A stretch of 64,000 nucleotides of DNA, from contig NZ_ATVL01000006.1 in the NCBI RefSeq assembly GCF_000420705.1, positions 1,054,267 through 1,118,266 on the forward strand, read 5' to 3'. Both the position numbers and the translations under genes were made by a program. This stretch comes from Hymenobacter norwichensis DSM 15439 (lineage in GTDB: Bacteria; Bacteroidota; Bacteroidia; Cytophagales; Hymenobacteraceae). The notes below the pieces were generated by a model. It was not told where the DNA came from. It saw nothing but the letters and a program-made list of their open reading frames with translations, and did not search any database. Of this stretch, positions 17,101 to 25,271 are shown piece after piece. The first letter of the stretch is position 1, and each line of letters starts with the position of its first letter.

Positions 17101-18497
17101 CTTTCCAAATTCGGAAGCACTTCACTGACCAGTTTTCCGGTTACGGCAGGCAGGCCGGTTTGCCGGTAGTAAGAACCATTTACTTCTAAAATCCGCCAGT
17201 CTATGTTACGGCCGGTTTCGTCTACCACCATTTCCTGCAAGCAGAAGCCCTCGTCGATGGAATTGAAAAGGGCGCGGTATTTATCGGTGGTCTGCTGCGC
17301 TATTTCTTCTTTCAGGCGAAGAATTTCCTGTTCGGCTTGTTTGCGGCTGGTGATGTCGTGGGTGGTCGTCGTCACGCCGTCGCCTAGCTTCACCGTCGAT
17401 TGAAAAAACCAGCCGTTGAATTGCTCGTGCCTATAATGCCGCTCCGAGCGGTCGGGTACTCCCGTTTCGAGCACCTGTTTGAACGTATCGAAAATACCAC
17501 TTTCCACTACGCCAGGATTTAACTGGCACAGGCGCTGGCCGATGACGTTGCCGTGCGCCCGTTCGGCGGCGGCGTTGTTGAGTACCCAGGCGAAATCCAC
17601 CACCACGCCTTGCTCGTCGCGCACGGCTTCAAACACCTGCACCATATCCAGGGAACTGTCGATGGTGCGCTGTAGTAACTCGCGGCTATGGCCCAGGGCC
17701 TGTTCGGCCTGTACCCGCTCGGTAATATCCTGCACTAAGCCGCGAAGCTGAATGGGAGTGCCGGCTTCATTGCAGCGGACGTTGCCATGGGCTTCGAGGA
17801 TACGCTGCTCACCGCTGGGGCGGCGGATGCGGCGGCGGTACGTATAGGGCTGCCCGGTACGCACGGCTTCATCGAGAACCTGCCGCACCAGGGCCACGTC
17901 GTCGGGGTGGGAGCGGGCGTCAACAGCATCCAGCGTAGGTACAAACGACTGCGGCTCTTCTCCAAAAAGCTGGTACATGCCGTTGGAGAAATAGAAAGTC
18001 CCACTCACCAGGTCGGCGTCGTAGAAACCAGTGTGCGCTACTTCTTCCAGGTCCAACAGGAGTTGGTTGCTGCGCTGCTGAGCGGCTTCAGCCTGCTTGC
18101 GGGCCGTTACGTTTTCCCAAAGCACCCAGCGGTACCCAGCTGGGGCCGGGGTCTGGCGCAAGCTAAGCCACTGCTCGGTGTGAGGCCGCCAGATTTCGTG
18201 GGGAACTGTTGCGCCGGACTCCAACACATAAAGTAGCGCAGCAGCTAAGTCCGCCGGTAATGCAATTTCTGTTAACGGCTGCCCCAGCAAGCTTTCGGGC
18301 GAGGTGCCACACCACTGAGCGGCCTGCTGGTTGACGTGCCGGATAACGCCTTGTGCATCGAGTGCCAGCACACCACACGGCAGCGTATCGAGTAGCGCAG
18401 CCGTGGCGGCCAGGATTTCCCACGCCGAAGAGTCAGGTGGAACAATAGCAGAAAAGTCCATGCAAGGCGACGGGTAAAAAGAATCCCTGTAAATCAA
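14172..18497 (-). CDS. multi-PAS/GAF sensor histidine kinase (NarX/DegS-type core)
   Basis: A 1441-residue kinase without any transmembrane segment, hence cytoplasmic. Approximate order: PAS 30-135, 140-265, 270-388, 405-522; GAF 525-685; PAS 695-812, 820-932; coiled coil 935-965; PAS 966-1083, 1090-1206; HisKA_3 dimerisation region 1225-1290 with phospho-acceptor H1246 in ESLHNGIGQ; HATPase 1340-1436 with the N box near 1355 and EDNGPGF (1385-1391). Many PAS units end in the D-I-T-x-R-K-x-A-E linker, and PAS4/PAS5 and PAS3/PAS7 are near-duplicates, indicating internal duplication. It partners with the LuxR-type regulator that overlaps its stop codon. Start: ATG at 18497; ATG at 18461 is an alternative. 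Confidence 0.93.
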   Translation of the reverse strand: MIYRDSFYPSPCMDFSAIVPPDSSAWEILAATAALLDTLPCGVLALDAQGVIRHVNQQAAQWCGTSPESLLGQPLTEIALPADLAAALLYVLESGATVPHEIWRPHTEQWLSLRQTPAPAGYRWVLWENVTARKQAEAAQQRSNQLLLDLEEVAHTGFYDADLVSGTFYFSNGMYQLFGEEPQSFVPTLDAVDARSHPDDVALVRQVLDEAVRTGQPYTYRRRIRRPSGEQRILEAHGNVRCNEAGTPIQLRGLVQDITERVQAEQALGHSRELLQRTIDSSLDMVQVFEAVRDEQGVVVDFAWVLNNAAAERAHGNVIGQRLCQLNPGVVESGIFDTFKQVLETGVPDRSERHYRHEQFNGWFFQSTVKLGDGVTTTTHDITSRKQAEQEILRLKEEIAQQTTDKYRALFNSIDEGFCLQEMVVDETGRNIDWRILEVNGSYYRQTGLPAVTGKLVSEVLPNLESTWRELYRQAVLMGEAFSSEVYNADTGRWYHTRVSRVGGAGSRLIGFVFENITARKRREANLTLLAEVGQDLAQLTNIDETMRQLGARLGAHFAVARVVFSEISAEGQTGHTSYEWHRAGLPAMQGSYPIQDYFSLEFQQFHRAGGLAIVSDTAHDERVNAARYAALGVGSFVGVPCIRHNQWCFYFSLLDAGPRVWLTDEIELLRELTARIWSRLERARAEEALRVSEAKYRTLFESIDEGFCLIEMLLNEQGKAVDYRFLEVNPTFERQTGLAHAVGRLISELTPSTEAHWFDTYKQVLYTGEPARFENYHAGTERWYEASASRVDGSESRQIAIVFNDITARKQAEIALQLSEQRLRALITNLPGAAAFVVGADLRYQLAGGEALEAAGLTPTDLLGRTVAEVMPPDVAPQHEAHYRQALTGQGFSVEHAAHGHTYISRGVPLLSSAGVPEAVLVVSYDITERKQAEEALRASEAQLAQFNTKLEQRVARRTRDLQASRDLLQSVFDTSLISMSVLYAVRDETGQVQDFRLGLVNRELERETGRTDLVGKLYAAEYPGIREVGIFNLMRQALHTDEPQGMEYFYEHEGFQRWFACQFVKLGDGVVAINLDITARKTAEEERFRNLQLLEQAEAVAGLGSWDYHLLSREFVWSDGMYQLFNLPQGQLVTPDVYLQFARAEDQRQAKQIVAHITAGTTHFEETLRLRVNEQIKTVRIKGVVHHDEAGQPVRVLGVNLDISELQRLEADNLRLRLTRQQALFEAVQAAQETERKRMAESLHNGIGQILYATKLRLDQLHVPLQGTAPTVVAARREADQLLSEAIRQARVLSHELVPTVLEEFGLAAALQDISRKMSTPQLRLRSHVVFDDAVAPLPPTLQMALYRIAQELAQNIVKHARGATEASLELETMPGWVLLRAEDNGPGFIDTSATNSGLGLRSIRNRVALLGGELEIGSAPLSGAYVRIRIPLLAFTTP

Positions 18498-18683
18498 GTT
18501 TACGAAGATTTTGCTGCTTATTGTGCCAAGCCAGCAGCAAGCAGAACCGTGGAGCAGTGGTGTGTGCGCTGCTACAAGCGCAGGAAGGCATTAGGCTTTT
18601 GAGTGGACCATAGTGAGCTGTACGGTGTATCCACTGCTTAGCAAGCCTCTGGCAAACCACTGCCTTGCCAAACCATCATAAAA

Positions 18684-18713
18684 AACACCAACGCCAAGTA
18701 CGGCGCTGGTGTT
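18684..18713 (-). terminator. intrinsic terminator of the aldo/keto reductase gene
   Basis: 12-bp stem with one G-T pair (aacaccaacgcc / ggcgctggtgtt), 6-nt loop, T-run on the minus strand, 35 bp after the stop at 18748. Confidence 0.7.
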
Positions 18714-18747
18714 AAGATAGCTATCAGCAAGAGCCAGCCGACAGTTG

Positions 18748-19701
18748 CTAGGCGCTGGCTTCACCAAGCTCCCGCAAGTCGTCGGGGCTGAGTTGGAGTT
18801 CGGTGGCGCGCAGCAGTTCGGTTATTTGCTCGGGAGTGGTGCTGCTGGCAATGGGCGCCGTGAGGCCGGGCTGGGCCATAATCCAAGCCAAGGCTACCTG
18901 GGCAGGCGTGGCTTGCGCGTGCCGAGCCACCACGGCATCAAGCGCCGCCAGAATCCGGCGGCCCCGGTCGTTGAGGTATTTCGGACCGATGCTGCTGCCG
19001 CGGATGCTTTTGCTGAGGTCGGCTTCGGTGCGGTACTTACCCGTCAGGAAGCCTGAGGCCAGCCCAAAATAAGGAATGACGCCCACCTGCCGCTCGCGCG
19101 TTAGGGGTAGCACTTCCTGTTCCAAGCCGGCCCGCTCATACAGGTTGTACTCCGGCTGCAACGATTCGTAGCGGGGTAGGCCGTGCTGCTCACTGGCATC
19201 CAAGGCTTCGCGCAGGCGGCTGGCCGAGTAGTTAGAGGCTCCAATGGCCCGGACTTTTCCTTCCCGAATCAGGTCGGCGTAGGCTTCCAGCGGCTCGGTT
19301 ACGGGTAGGCTCTCGTCGTCCTTGTGCGACTGGTACAAGTCGATGTAGTCAGTTTGCAGGCGGCGCAGGCTGTTTTCCACCTGTTGCTTGATGTAGGCTT
19401 TGGCAAGGCCCTTGCTGCCGTCGCCCATTTCCATGCCTACTTTGGTGAGAATCAGCACGTCGTCGCGGCGGTTGCGCTGTTTCAGCCACTTGCCCAGCAC
19501 CGCCTCCGATTCGCCGCCCTGGTGGCCCGGCACCCACGCCGAATACACGTTGGCAGTATCAATGGCATTGCCGCCACCCGCCACGAAGGCGTCCAGAACT
19601 TTGAAAGATGCTGCCTCGTCGGCGGTCCAGCCAAAGACGTTGCCACCCAGCACGAGCGGCGCAATATGCAGGCCAGAGCGGCCCAATTCGCGGTGTTGCA
19701 T
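18748..19701 (-). CDS. aldo/keto reductase
   Basis: A 317-residue (beta/alpha)8 NADP-dependent oxidoreductase. The catalytic tetrad is visible: D48 and Y53 (DTANVYSAW), K87 (ILTKVG) and H126 (LYQSHKDD). The starting motif RELGRSGL and the phrase GSSIGPKYLNDRG are typical of the YajO/YghZ-like group. Substrate unknown; the family reduces aldehydes and ketones. It is flanked by its own terminator. A 10-bp palindrome (19723-19743) lies 22 bp upstream of the start. Confidence 0.92.
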   Translation of the reverse strand: MQHRELGRSGLHIAPLVLGGNVFGWTADEAASFKVLDAFVAGGGNAIDTANVYSAWVPGHQGGESEAVLGKWLKQRNRRDDVLILTKVGMEMGDGSKGLAKAYIKQQVENSLRRLQTDYIDLYQSHKDDESLPVTEPLEAYADLIREGKVRAIGASNYSASRLREALDASEQHGLPRYESLQPEYNLYERAGLEQEVLPLTRERQVGVIPYFGLASGFLTGKYRTEADLSKSIRGSSIGPKYLNDRGRRILAALDAVVARHAQATPAQVALAWIMAQPGLTAPIASSTTPEQITELLRATELQLSPDDLRELGEASA

Positions 19702-19722
19702 ACGATAAACAGATAAACGAAA

Positions 19723-19743
19723 GGCAACTCACCGTGAGTTGCC
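19723..19743. repeat. palindrome upstream of the aldo/keto reductase
   Basis: ggcaactcac and its exact complement flank a single central base. It may be an operator of the reductase gene (start 19701), or a hairpin ending the 19906-20190 transcript. The tiny loop favours a protein-binding site. Confidence 0.4.
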
Positions 19744-19905
19744 AGAACACGTTATCAAACTACAAACCGGCAGTTGGGTTGTCGAAACCTTTAAAAACAG
19801 GCAACCCCGTCAGCAGACCGCCCTGAATGGGCGCATCTACCAACGGGGCCATAGCCCAGAAAGACAGAACGGATTAAGTGAAAAGAAACAAGTGGCTACC
19901 TGGCA

Positions 19906-20190
19906 TTAGGCGTTGCGGTTGGCCTGCCGGACGGTAACGGCCTGTTCCAGCGGCAACGCCAGTTTGTCGAGATAAGGAGTCAGGCAGCGTTGGTTGGTGA
20001 ATGTGCGGAAGAAATCCAGCTCGGGGCAGTGCTGGTCCAGCCACATTTCGCAGTAGAAAGAATGCAGATAATACAGATTAACGCAGTAGCTTCCTTCTTG
20101 CCGGCTGGCCAGATAGGTACCCTGGCCGAAAACATAGCCGCCCTGTTCTTCGGCGGGAAGCAGTATAAAATCAGTATGCGTGAGGCTCAT
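19906..20190 (-). CDS. small hypothetical protein, aromatic-rich
   Basis: Not recognised. A 94-residue soluble protein rich in Tyr, Phe and Cys, with two short beta strands (GGYVFGQGTYLAS and GSYCVNLYYLHSFYCEMWLD) followed by helices. No signal peptide or membrane segment. It has an A/T-rich upstream region (20200-20470) as expected for a promoter. Reality of the gene is supported by its own upstream region and codon composition only. Confidence 0.55.
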   Translation of the reverse strand: MSLTHTDFILLPAEEQGGYVFGQGTYLASRQEGSYCVNLYYLHSFYCEMWLDQHCPELDFFRTFTNQRCLTPYLDKLALPLEQAVTVRQANRNA

Positions 20191-20478
20191 AGTATGCGTA
20201 GATTATAGAAGCCGGTCCTGTACCGACTCAACCCATATTGCGTGAAATTTTTTAGGAGGCTAAAAAGCTGAACTGCCTCTGTAGGTCGCTCAATATGGAA
20301 TTTTAAACTACGAACAAATATGAATGGTATTATTCTTAACTCCTATAAATCTTGAAATGGATTGCGATTTTCATCGACATTTCCCAAAATGAACCATTTT
20401 GCAGCGCCCAATAAAATGCTTCTTGCCTTAATGCAATTACTGCGTAGGCTACTGATTTGCTTTATTTAAGTGGATACG
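20191..20478. other. A/T-rich intergenic region
   Basis: About 290 bp with much lower GC than its surroundings (20220-20470). It lies between the stop of the amylase gene and the start of the 94-residue gene on the same strand. It probably holds that gene's promoter; I find no hairpin with a T-run. Confidence 0.5.
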
Positions 20479-21825
20479 CTATACCCTTTCCAGCACCCGC
20501 CAGCCATGCGCTGCTACAGTTAAGGTAGAGCCCGGGTGTAACTCCAGCTTCTCACCGCTGAATACATCGTGCCAAGTGCCTTGGGCCGCCTCCGGAAGGG
20601 TTAGCTTCTGAATTGTAGGCGCAATGTTGATGGTCGTTAGTACGGCGGCTTCCTCGTGGCGGCGCACAAAAGAATATAAGGTCGGTGAGGCATGCAGGCG
20701 CTCGAACCGACTTTCCAAGACGCCATTGTGCAAAGCGGGGTGGCGCTTGTTGAGTTGGAGCAGCTTGGTGTAGAACTCCTGCAACGGAAAGCCCTGCCAG
20801 TCTATTGGGTCCCGGTCGAAGAAGGCGAGCCGCTTTTGCAAGGCGGCTTCCTGCCCGCTGTACACCAGCGGCATGCCCGGCAGCAAGGCGCACAGCACAG
20901 CAAACGGCAGGGCATTGGGGCCGAGGCGCTCATACTCGGTGCCGTCCCAGCTGTTTACGTCGTGGTTGCTGGTGAAGTGCATCAGGTACACGCTCGGCGG
21001 ATACTTGGCCCTCTCAGCCGCTAGGTATACATCGATGTCGGGTAGCTCTTGCTTTTCCTCTGCAATGTGGTCGAGCAGGTAGTGCAGGCGCAGGCCAAAC
21101 GTCATGTCGAAAGCCCGTTCCAGCAGGCGGGTATTGCCATCGAATTCTTCCCAACTCAAGCCACCGGAGGGGTATAGCTCGTCCCATTCGGCCAGCATGA
21201 ATATCGGTTTCACTTGGTCGAGCTCCTGGCGGGCGGCATCCCAGAAATCGGTGGGTACCAGCCCGGCCACGTCGCAGCGGTAGCCATCAATATCCGCTTC
21301 GCGCACCCAATAGAGCAACGCATCGGTCATGTAGCGGCGCAGGGCCGGCTGGTTGTAATCGAGGTCGATAACGTCGTGCCAGTCGGGTATGGGCGGCACG
21401 AAGTTGCCGTTGGCGTCGTGGGTGTACCACTCGGGGTGTTCGGTCACGAGTGGGTTGTCCCAACTGGTGTGGTTAGCTACCCAGTCGAGCAGTACGTAGA
21501 GGCCCAGCGCGTGCGCCGCCTGCACCAAGTGGCGCAGGTCGTCGAGGGTACCAAACTCGGGGTTCACGTCGTAATAGTTCTGCACCGCGTACTGGCTGCC
21601 CAGCGTGCCTTTGCGGTTGACGGCGCCAATTGGGTGAATCGGCATCAGCCAGATAATACCCACGCCCATATCAGCCAGCCGTGGCAAATGCGCCTCAAAG
21701 GCCTGGAAAGTGCCTTCCGGCGTGAATTGGCGCACGTTCACCTCATAAATACTGGCGTGCGCCGCCCAGGCGGGGTGCTGAACTTGGAACAGGTGCGAAT
21801 CGGGATGCAAGAAGGAATCGGCCAC
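20479..21825 (-). CDS. GH13 alpha-amylase-family enzyme
   Basis: A 448-residue cytoplasmic enzyme, with a GTG start (no upstream ATG). Four conserved GH13 regions: I DWVANHT (114-120), II DGYRCDVAG with nucleophile D185, III MLAEW with acid/base E213, IV HFTSNHDVN with D289. There is no signal peptide and no CBM; the C-terminal beta domain (about 355-448) is short. It probably hydrolyses or rearranges maltodextrins inside the cell, in line with the branching enzyme and GH31 gene 9 kb further on (inference). Confidence 0.92.
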   Translation of the reverse strand: MADSFLHPDSHLFQVQHPAWAAHASIYEVNVRQFTPEGTFQAFEAHLPRLADMGVGIIWLMPIHPIGAVNRKGTLGSQYAVQNYYDVNPEFGTLDDLRHLVQAAHALGLYVLLDWVANHTSWDNPLVTEHPEWYTHDANGNFVPPIPDWHDVIDLDYNQPALRRYMTDALLYWVREADIDGYRCDVAGLVPTDFWDAARQELDQVKPIFMLAEWDELYPSGGLSWEEFDGNTRLLERAFDMTFGLRLHYLLDHIAEEKQELPDIDVYLAAERAKYPPSVYLMHFTSNHDVNSWDGTEYERLGPNALPFAVLCALLPGMPLVYSGQEAALQKRLAFFDRDPIDWQGFPLQEFYTKLLQLNKRHPALHNGVLESRFERLHASPTLYSFVRRHEEAAVLTTINIAPTIQKLTLPEAAQGTWHDVFSGEKLELHPGSTLTVAAHGWRVLERV

Positions 21826-21880
21826 AGAGTGGAAAGTTTTCGGGAGTTAATAGAGCAGCTTCGCTTACGCAAAACAGCCA

Positions 21881-21903
21881 GCCGGTGGCCGCAAACCACC
21901 GGC
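21881..21903 (-). terminator. possible hairpin after catalase gene
   Basis: 8-bp perfect stem gccggtgg/ccaccggc with an 8-nt loop, 67 bp beyond the catalase stop. The T-run on the minus strand is short and interrupted. Confidence 0.35.
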
Positions 21904-21969
21904 ATTGCGTTTTCGGGATTAGGTGCTTTTGCTGCATCCATCACCGGATTTGCTTGCTGTCTGTGCAAG

Positions 21970-23079
21970 CTAGTCGGGTAGCACGCTGATGTCGCGCGGC
22001 TCTAGGCGGGGTTGGGCGTTCATGTGGTGGCGGTACGCCGAGGACGCTTCGTAGGCCTTGATGCGTGCCCGGTTGATGGAACCCAGCGGCTGGTGCTCGG
22101 GCAAGCAGTGGAACGGGTTGTACGACAGCACATCATCGGCAAATACGCGGCGGGCCGGGCTGTAGGCGTCCTGCGCCGGAATAACCAGCTTGGCAATGGG
22201 CTGGTGGGGGCTTTGCGTTTCCGGCCACTTCACCGAGGCGTCTTCCACGGGCATGGCCTTGAGGTCGGTGCTGAGCTGGGCGCGCAACTCGTACTCGGCA
22301 CCCTGGGAGTGGAAAAATTCCACCACCAAGTCGCGCCAGGTGCTGGGGTCGGTTACTTCCACCTCCTGCCCGGTAAGGGCTTGCACGTTCACAGAAAGCG
22401 GCGCCGCACTGAGTTTGGCTACATAGTCGCCGAAGCGGAGCGCGCCCATGGAGTGGTAGGTTTCGCCCAGCAAGTGGTGGTTGGGGTTGCCGGGGCCAAG
22501 CGGACTGATTTGCGGGTTGATGCCCACCGCATCCAGCGCCTTGTTGGCTACCCTTGACACTGTAGATAGAGTCTCTTGGAAGCCTTCCGGGGTGTGGGCC
22601 AACTTCTCCAGTTTCAACTGCATGTCGTGGTAGCTTTTGATGTCGCCGGTGGGAATTACTGGGTCGTTGACCAGCAAGAAATCCTGGGTGACTTCGTCGG
22701 CTTTGTCGGCCAGAAACTTCTTGCCTTCCACCCCAATCAACTTCACGGCCATGCCCTTGAACGTGGATTGGGTGTCGGGGCCGATAGCGCCCGGCGCCGA
22801 CGACAACCGGATGATAACGGGGTAGGTGCGCGCTTCCCGGAACAGCCCTTGGGCTAAATGCTCGGGTAGGTTGGGGTAGATATGTAGCTCGCCGCGCAGG
22901 ATGCCGTGGCTTTTGGCGTGCGCGTCGCGGATGGCGTGGCGGTGCTTCTCGAACATGAAGCGGTTCAGCCGGCTCATCGACTCCACAGTTTCGTTGGTAA
23001 GCTGGGCTTCGTCGAGCTGGGTTTCCTCTACGCCGTCGGCGTAGCGGATGTAGGAAGAGGGAAGAATAGAAGAGGACAT
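21970..23079 (-). CDS. small catalase-family heme protein
   Basis: A 369-residue protein of the catalase superfamily, much shorter than true catalases (about 480 residues or more). The distal active-site histidine is H54 in RDAHAKSHG, equivalent to the RxxHAKG of catalases; LSSAPGAIGPDTQSTFKGMAVK matches the heme-side segment with a changed R-x-x-T. The C-terminal NPFHCLPEHQPLGSINRAR is typical of the y4iL/SrpA-like minicatalases. These may act as peroxidases or dioxygenases on organic hydroperoxides; activity here is inferred. Cytoplasmic, no signal peptide. Confidence 0.88.
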   Translation of the reverse strand: MSSSILPSSYIRYADGVEETQLDEAQLTNETVESMSRLNRFMFEKHRHAIRDAHAKSHGILRGELHIYPNLPEHLAQGLFREARTYPVIIRLSSAPGAIGPDTQSTFKGMAVKLIGVEGKKFLADKADEVTQDFLLVNDPVIPTGDIKSYHDMQLKLEKLAHTPEGFQETLSTVSRVANKALDAVGINPQISPLGPGNPNHHLLGETYHSMGALRFGDYVAKLSAAPLSVNVQALTGQEVEVTDPSTWRDLVVEFFHSQGAEYELRAQLSTDLKAMPVEDASVKWPETQSPHQPIAKLVIPAQDAYSPARRVFADDVLSYNPFHCLPEHQPLGSINRARIKAYEASSAYRHHMNAQPRLEPRDISVLPD

Positions 23080-23230
23080 ACTACATAGGAGGCAGTAAGG
23101 TCCTGCTTACGGCCCATGGTTCTCCCAGGATGGGATAAAATTATTGCCTTGTATTCCAAGCTAAAACCGCACAGACTATTCATTTTCGCCGAGCTCAACC
23201 AAAACTGGTTACGAAAACAAGACCACAAAA

Positions 23231-23254
23231 AAGCCTGCCCTCTGCGGGCAGGCT
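23231..23254 (-). terminator. intrinsic terminator of the DUF983 gene
   Basis: 9-bp perfect stem agcctgccc/gggcaggct with a 5-nt loop, followed on the minus strand by six Ts, 32 bp after the stop at 23286. Confidence 0.85.
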
Positions 23255-23285
23255 ATCCTGCAATATCAGCTAACCGACAGGCCGA

Positions 23286-23684
23286 CTACGAGCGGATCGT
23301 TCGGGCGCGGCTAGGGTCGTAGTGCACGCCGCCGAACCAGTATAGCATCAGGGTGCGGGAGTAGCGCAAACTAAGCGGTGTAAGCAGCAGGGAGGCTACC
23401 GCCACACTCACAATATACACCCAAGTAGCAGGGTCATTGAGCAGGAAGTATACCGCAAAGCCCACCACCAGCATGATGCCCGTGGAAAAAGCAAAGCTGA
23501 TGTACATGGCACCCCAGTAGAAGCCGGGCTCGGGCTCGTAGGCCTGGCCGCATACTGGGCAGGCTTCGGGCATGTCGGCAAACTTGGTGAGGTTGAGCGC
23601 GGAGTGCGTGAACAAAGGCCCCTCGTGGCAGCGTGGGCAACGCTGCGCAACGGCGGCCATAACCGATGAATTTATCTTTGACAT
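23286..23684 (-). CDS. DUF983 zinc-ribbon membrane protein
   Basis: A 132-residue protein of the DUF983 family: an N-terminal zinc ribbon with CPRC (16-19) and CPVC (42-45), then two transmembrane helices at about 58-82 and 88-110. The family is widespread in proteobacteria and Bacteroidota near respiration genes, without a proven role. A promoter-like TAGCTTTG box lies upstream on the minus strand (23720 to 23713), about 28 nt before the ATG. Confidence 0.9.
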   Translation of the reverse strand: MSKINSSVMAAVAQRCPRCHEGPLFTHSALNLTKFADMPEACPVCGQAYEPEPGFYWGAMYISFAFSTGIMLVVGFAVYFLLNDPATWVYIVSVAVASLLLTPLSLRYSRTLMLYWFGGVHYDPSRARTIRS

Positions 23685-23712
23685 GGCAGATACCAGCTAA
23701 AAATCTTTTCTA

Positions 23713-23720
23713 CAAAGCTA
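23713..23720 (-). promoter_or_regulatory. candidate -7 promoter box TAGCTTTG of the DUF983 gene
   Basis: Exact TAnnTTTG match on the minus strand with 28 nt to the ATG. A TTG 16 nt further upstream could serve as the -33 element, though the spacing is shorter than usual. Confidence 0.45.
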
Positions 23721-23814
23721 TTGTACGGAAGAGAGCCAAGTAAGTGCCATTTACGGGTTTATACAGGACAAATCAATTGCGCAACTACCCGCGGAAATAG
23801 CCGGCGACTTTATG

Positions 23815-24687
23815 CTATGTGGTGGTCCGGAATGCTTCGGCGGTCAGGCCGGTGTGCTTGCGGAAGTAGCGGCTGAAATAAGAAGCGTCCTCGAAGCCTA
23901 GCGCATCGGCTACCTGGGCCACGGTGGCATCGGTGTGGCGAAGCAGGCGGCGCGCCTCCATCAGTACCCGCTCCTGAATGAAGCTGCTGGCCGTTTTGCC
24001 TAGCTGGCGGCGGCACAAGGCGTTGAGGTGGTTGGGCGACACGTGCAGCTGGTCGGCGTAGTACTGCACTTCGCGGTGCCCCCGAAACTGTTGGTTGATG
24101 CAGGCGCCAAACTCGCGGAGGAGCTGCTGCGCGTGGCGTGGCTCGTCAGGCTCCGCAGTGGAAGCAGCCACCGGAAAACGCCGGGCCGCCAGCTCCAGAC
24201 AGATGTGCAGATACGACCGAAACACTTCGTCTTGCTGCGGGGCGGGCGTGGTGTGCTCCATCCACATGCGCTCCATCAGCAGCTGAATTTCCGTTTCGCC
24301 TGCCAGCAAATACAGCACCGGCGGGTAGGCATGGTTGAAGAACGGGTACTCGAACAGCCGGTTGCCGGGGTAGCGCGACAGGTAGAAGTCGGTTTCGAAC
24401 AGCACCACGTAGCCCTGGGCATCCTCGGAAAGCTGCCAGTGATGCACCTGGCCCGGCGTCATGAAAAACAAGCTGCCGGGTTGCAAGTCGTAGCTCACCA
24501 AATCGATGGTGTGGGTGCCGTGGCCCTGCGTGACGTAGAGCAGCAAGTAGAAACTATGGGCGTGCGGCTGGCTGACTCCCGGGAAATTAGCTACGTGCCG
24601 CGCCAACTGCTCCAGATACCACGGCCGCCGCGCCCGGCCCTGCGGAAACGACTCTAGCGTGAGTATAGGCAGAACGGGAGGCTTCAT
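23815..24687 (-). CDS. AraC-family transcriptional regulator
   Basis: A 290-residue regulator. The ATG at 24687 was preferred to a GTG at 24708 that would overlap the upstream stop. N-terminal cupin sensing domain: HAHSFYLLLYVTQGHGTH near 45-62 and DLQPGSLFFMTPGQVHHW near 70-87, typical of AraC proteins that bind sugars. Two C-terminal helix-turn-helix motifs in about 185-285 with VADALGFEDASYFSRYFRK and T-G-L-T-A-E-A-F-R. It follows the membrane-protein gene by 20 bp on the same strand, probably as an operon; no sugar operon is adjacent. Confidence 0.9.
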   Translation of the reverse strand: MKPPVLPILTLESFPQGRARRPWYLEQLARHVANFPGVSQPHAHSFYLLLYVTQGHGTHTIDLVSYDLQPGSLFFMTPGQVHHWQLSEDAQGYVVLFETDFYLSRYPGNRLFEYPFFNHAYPPVLYLLAGETEIQLLMERMWMEHTTPAPQQDEVFRSYLHICLELAARRFPVAASTAEPDEPRHAQQLLREFGACINQQFRGHREVQYYADQLHVSPNHLNALCRRQLGKTASSFIQERVLMEARRLLRHTDATVAQVADALGFEDASYFSRYFRKHTGLTAEAFRTTT

Positions 24688-24707
24688 AGTCGCACAGTAG
24701 CTGTTCA

Positions 24708-25166
24708 CTAGTCGCCGAAATTACGCAGTTGCTTCTTGCTAAGCTCGTAGCCTACGATGGCCGGAATGTAGAACGTAACATCAGCCAGCAGCTTGGCCGC
24801 GATGATACCCCCACTAAAACTGCCTAGCCAGCGCGGTAGATAATACATCAGTGCTGGCCGAATGAGGAAGCTGTCGAGCACCTCGGCCAGCCCAAACTCC
24901 ACCACCAAAGCCCGCACGTTGCGGCCAAACGTGCGGCGTGTATACGGCTGGTGCTGCGCCCGGCACTGCCGGCGCGCGAGCTGCACATCCTGCACCAGCA
25001 GCCACCCGAAGTAGGCTACGTTACCGGCCCAGGTGGCTGCCAGCGCGGCACTTAGCGCGCTGTGCATGCTCTGCAAGGCCACCCAGGCGCCCGCCAGCGT
25101 AGCCACCACCGACAGCAGCTCGGCGGGCAGGTAGCGGCGCAGCCACTCCCGGATTTTCTGCTTCAT
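24708..25166 (-). CDS. membrane protein of unknown function
   Basis: Not recognised. 152 residues from the ATG at 25166 (a GTG at 25175 is possible). Hydrophobic helices lie at about 15-35 (ELLSVVATLAGAWVALQS), 42-63 (SAALAATWAGNVAYFGWLLV), about 95-118 and 122-145, with a basic loop (RRQCRAQHQPYTRRTFGRN) between the second and third, so four membrane passes are likely. It is divergently placed to the membrane-bound AraC regulator at 25272 and shares its strand and probably its mRNA with the AraC gene at 23815. Confidence 0.65.
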   Translation of the reverse strand: MKQKIREWLRRYLPAELLSVVATLAGAWVALQSMHSALSAALAATWAGNVAYFGWLLVQDVQLARRQCRAQHQPYTRRTFGRNVRALVVEFGLAEVLDSFLIRPALMYYLPRWLGSFSGGIIAAKLLADVTFYIPAIVGYELSKKQLRNFGD

Positions 25167-25271
25167 AGCAACCACGTATCTGGGAATAGAGAAACCGCTA
25201 TTTTACTGGTTGAAAAGGTACGCTAGCTGCCCAAAATCAACGGCCGCAGTGAAGCCAACCGCTCGCAACTT

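Noticed and set aside
21214..21981. 255-codon frame on the plus strand
   Set aside because: Antisense of the GH13 gene, no start signal or domain.
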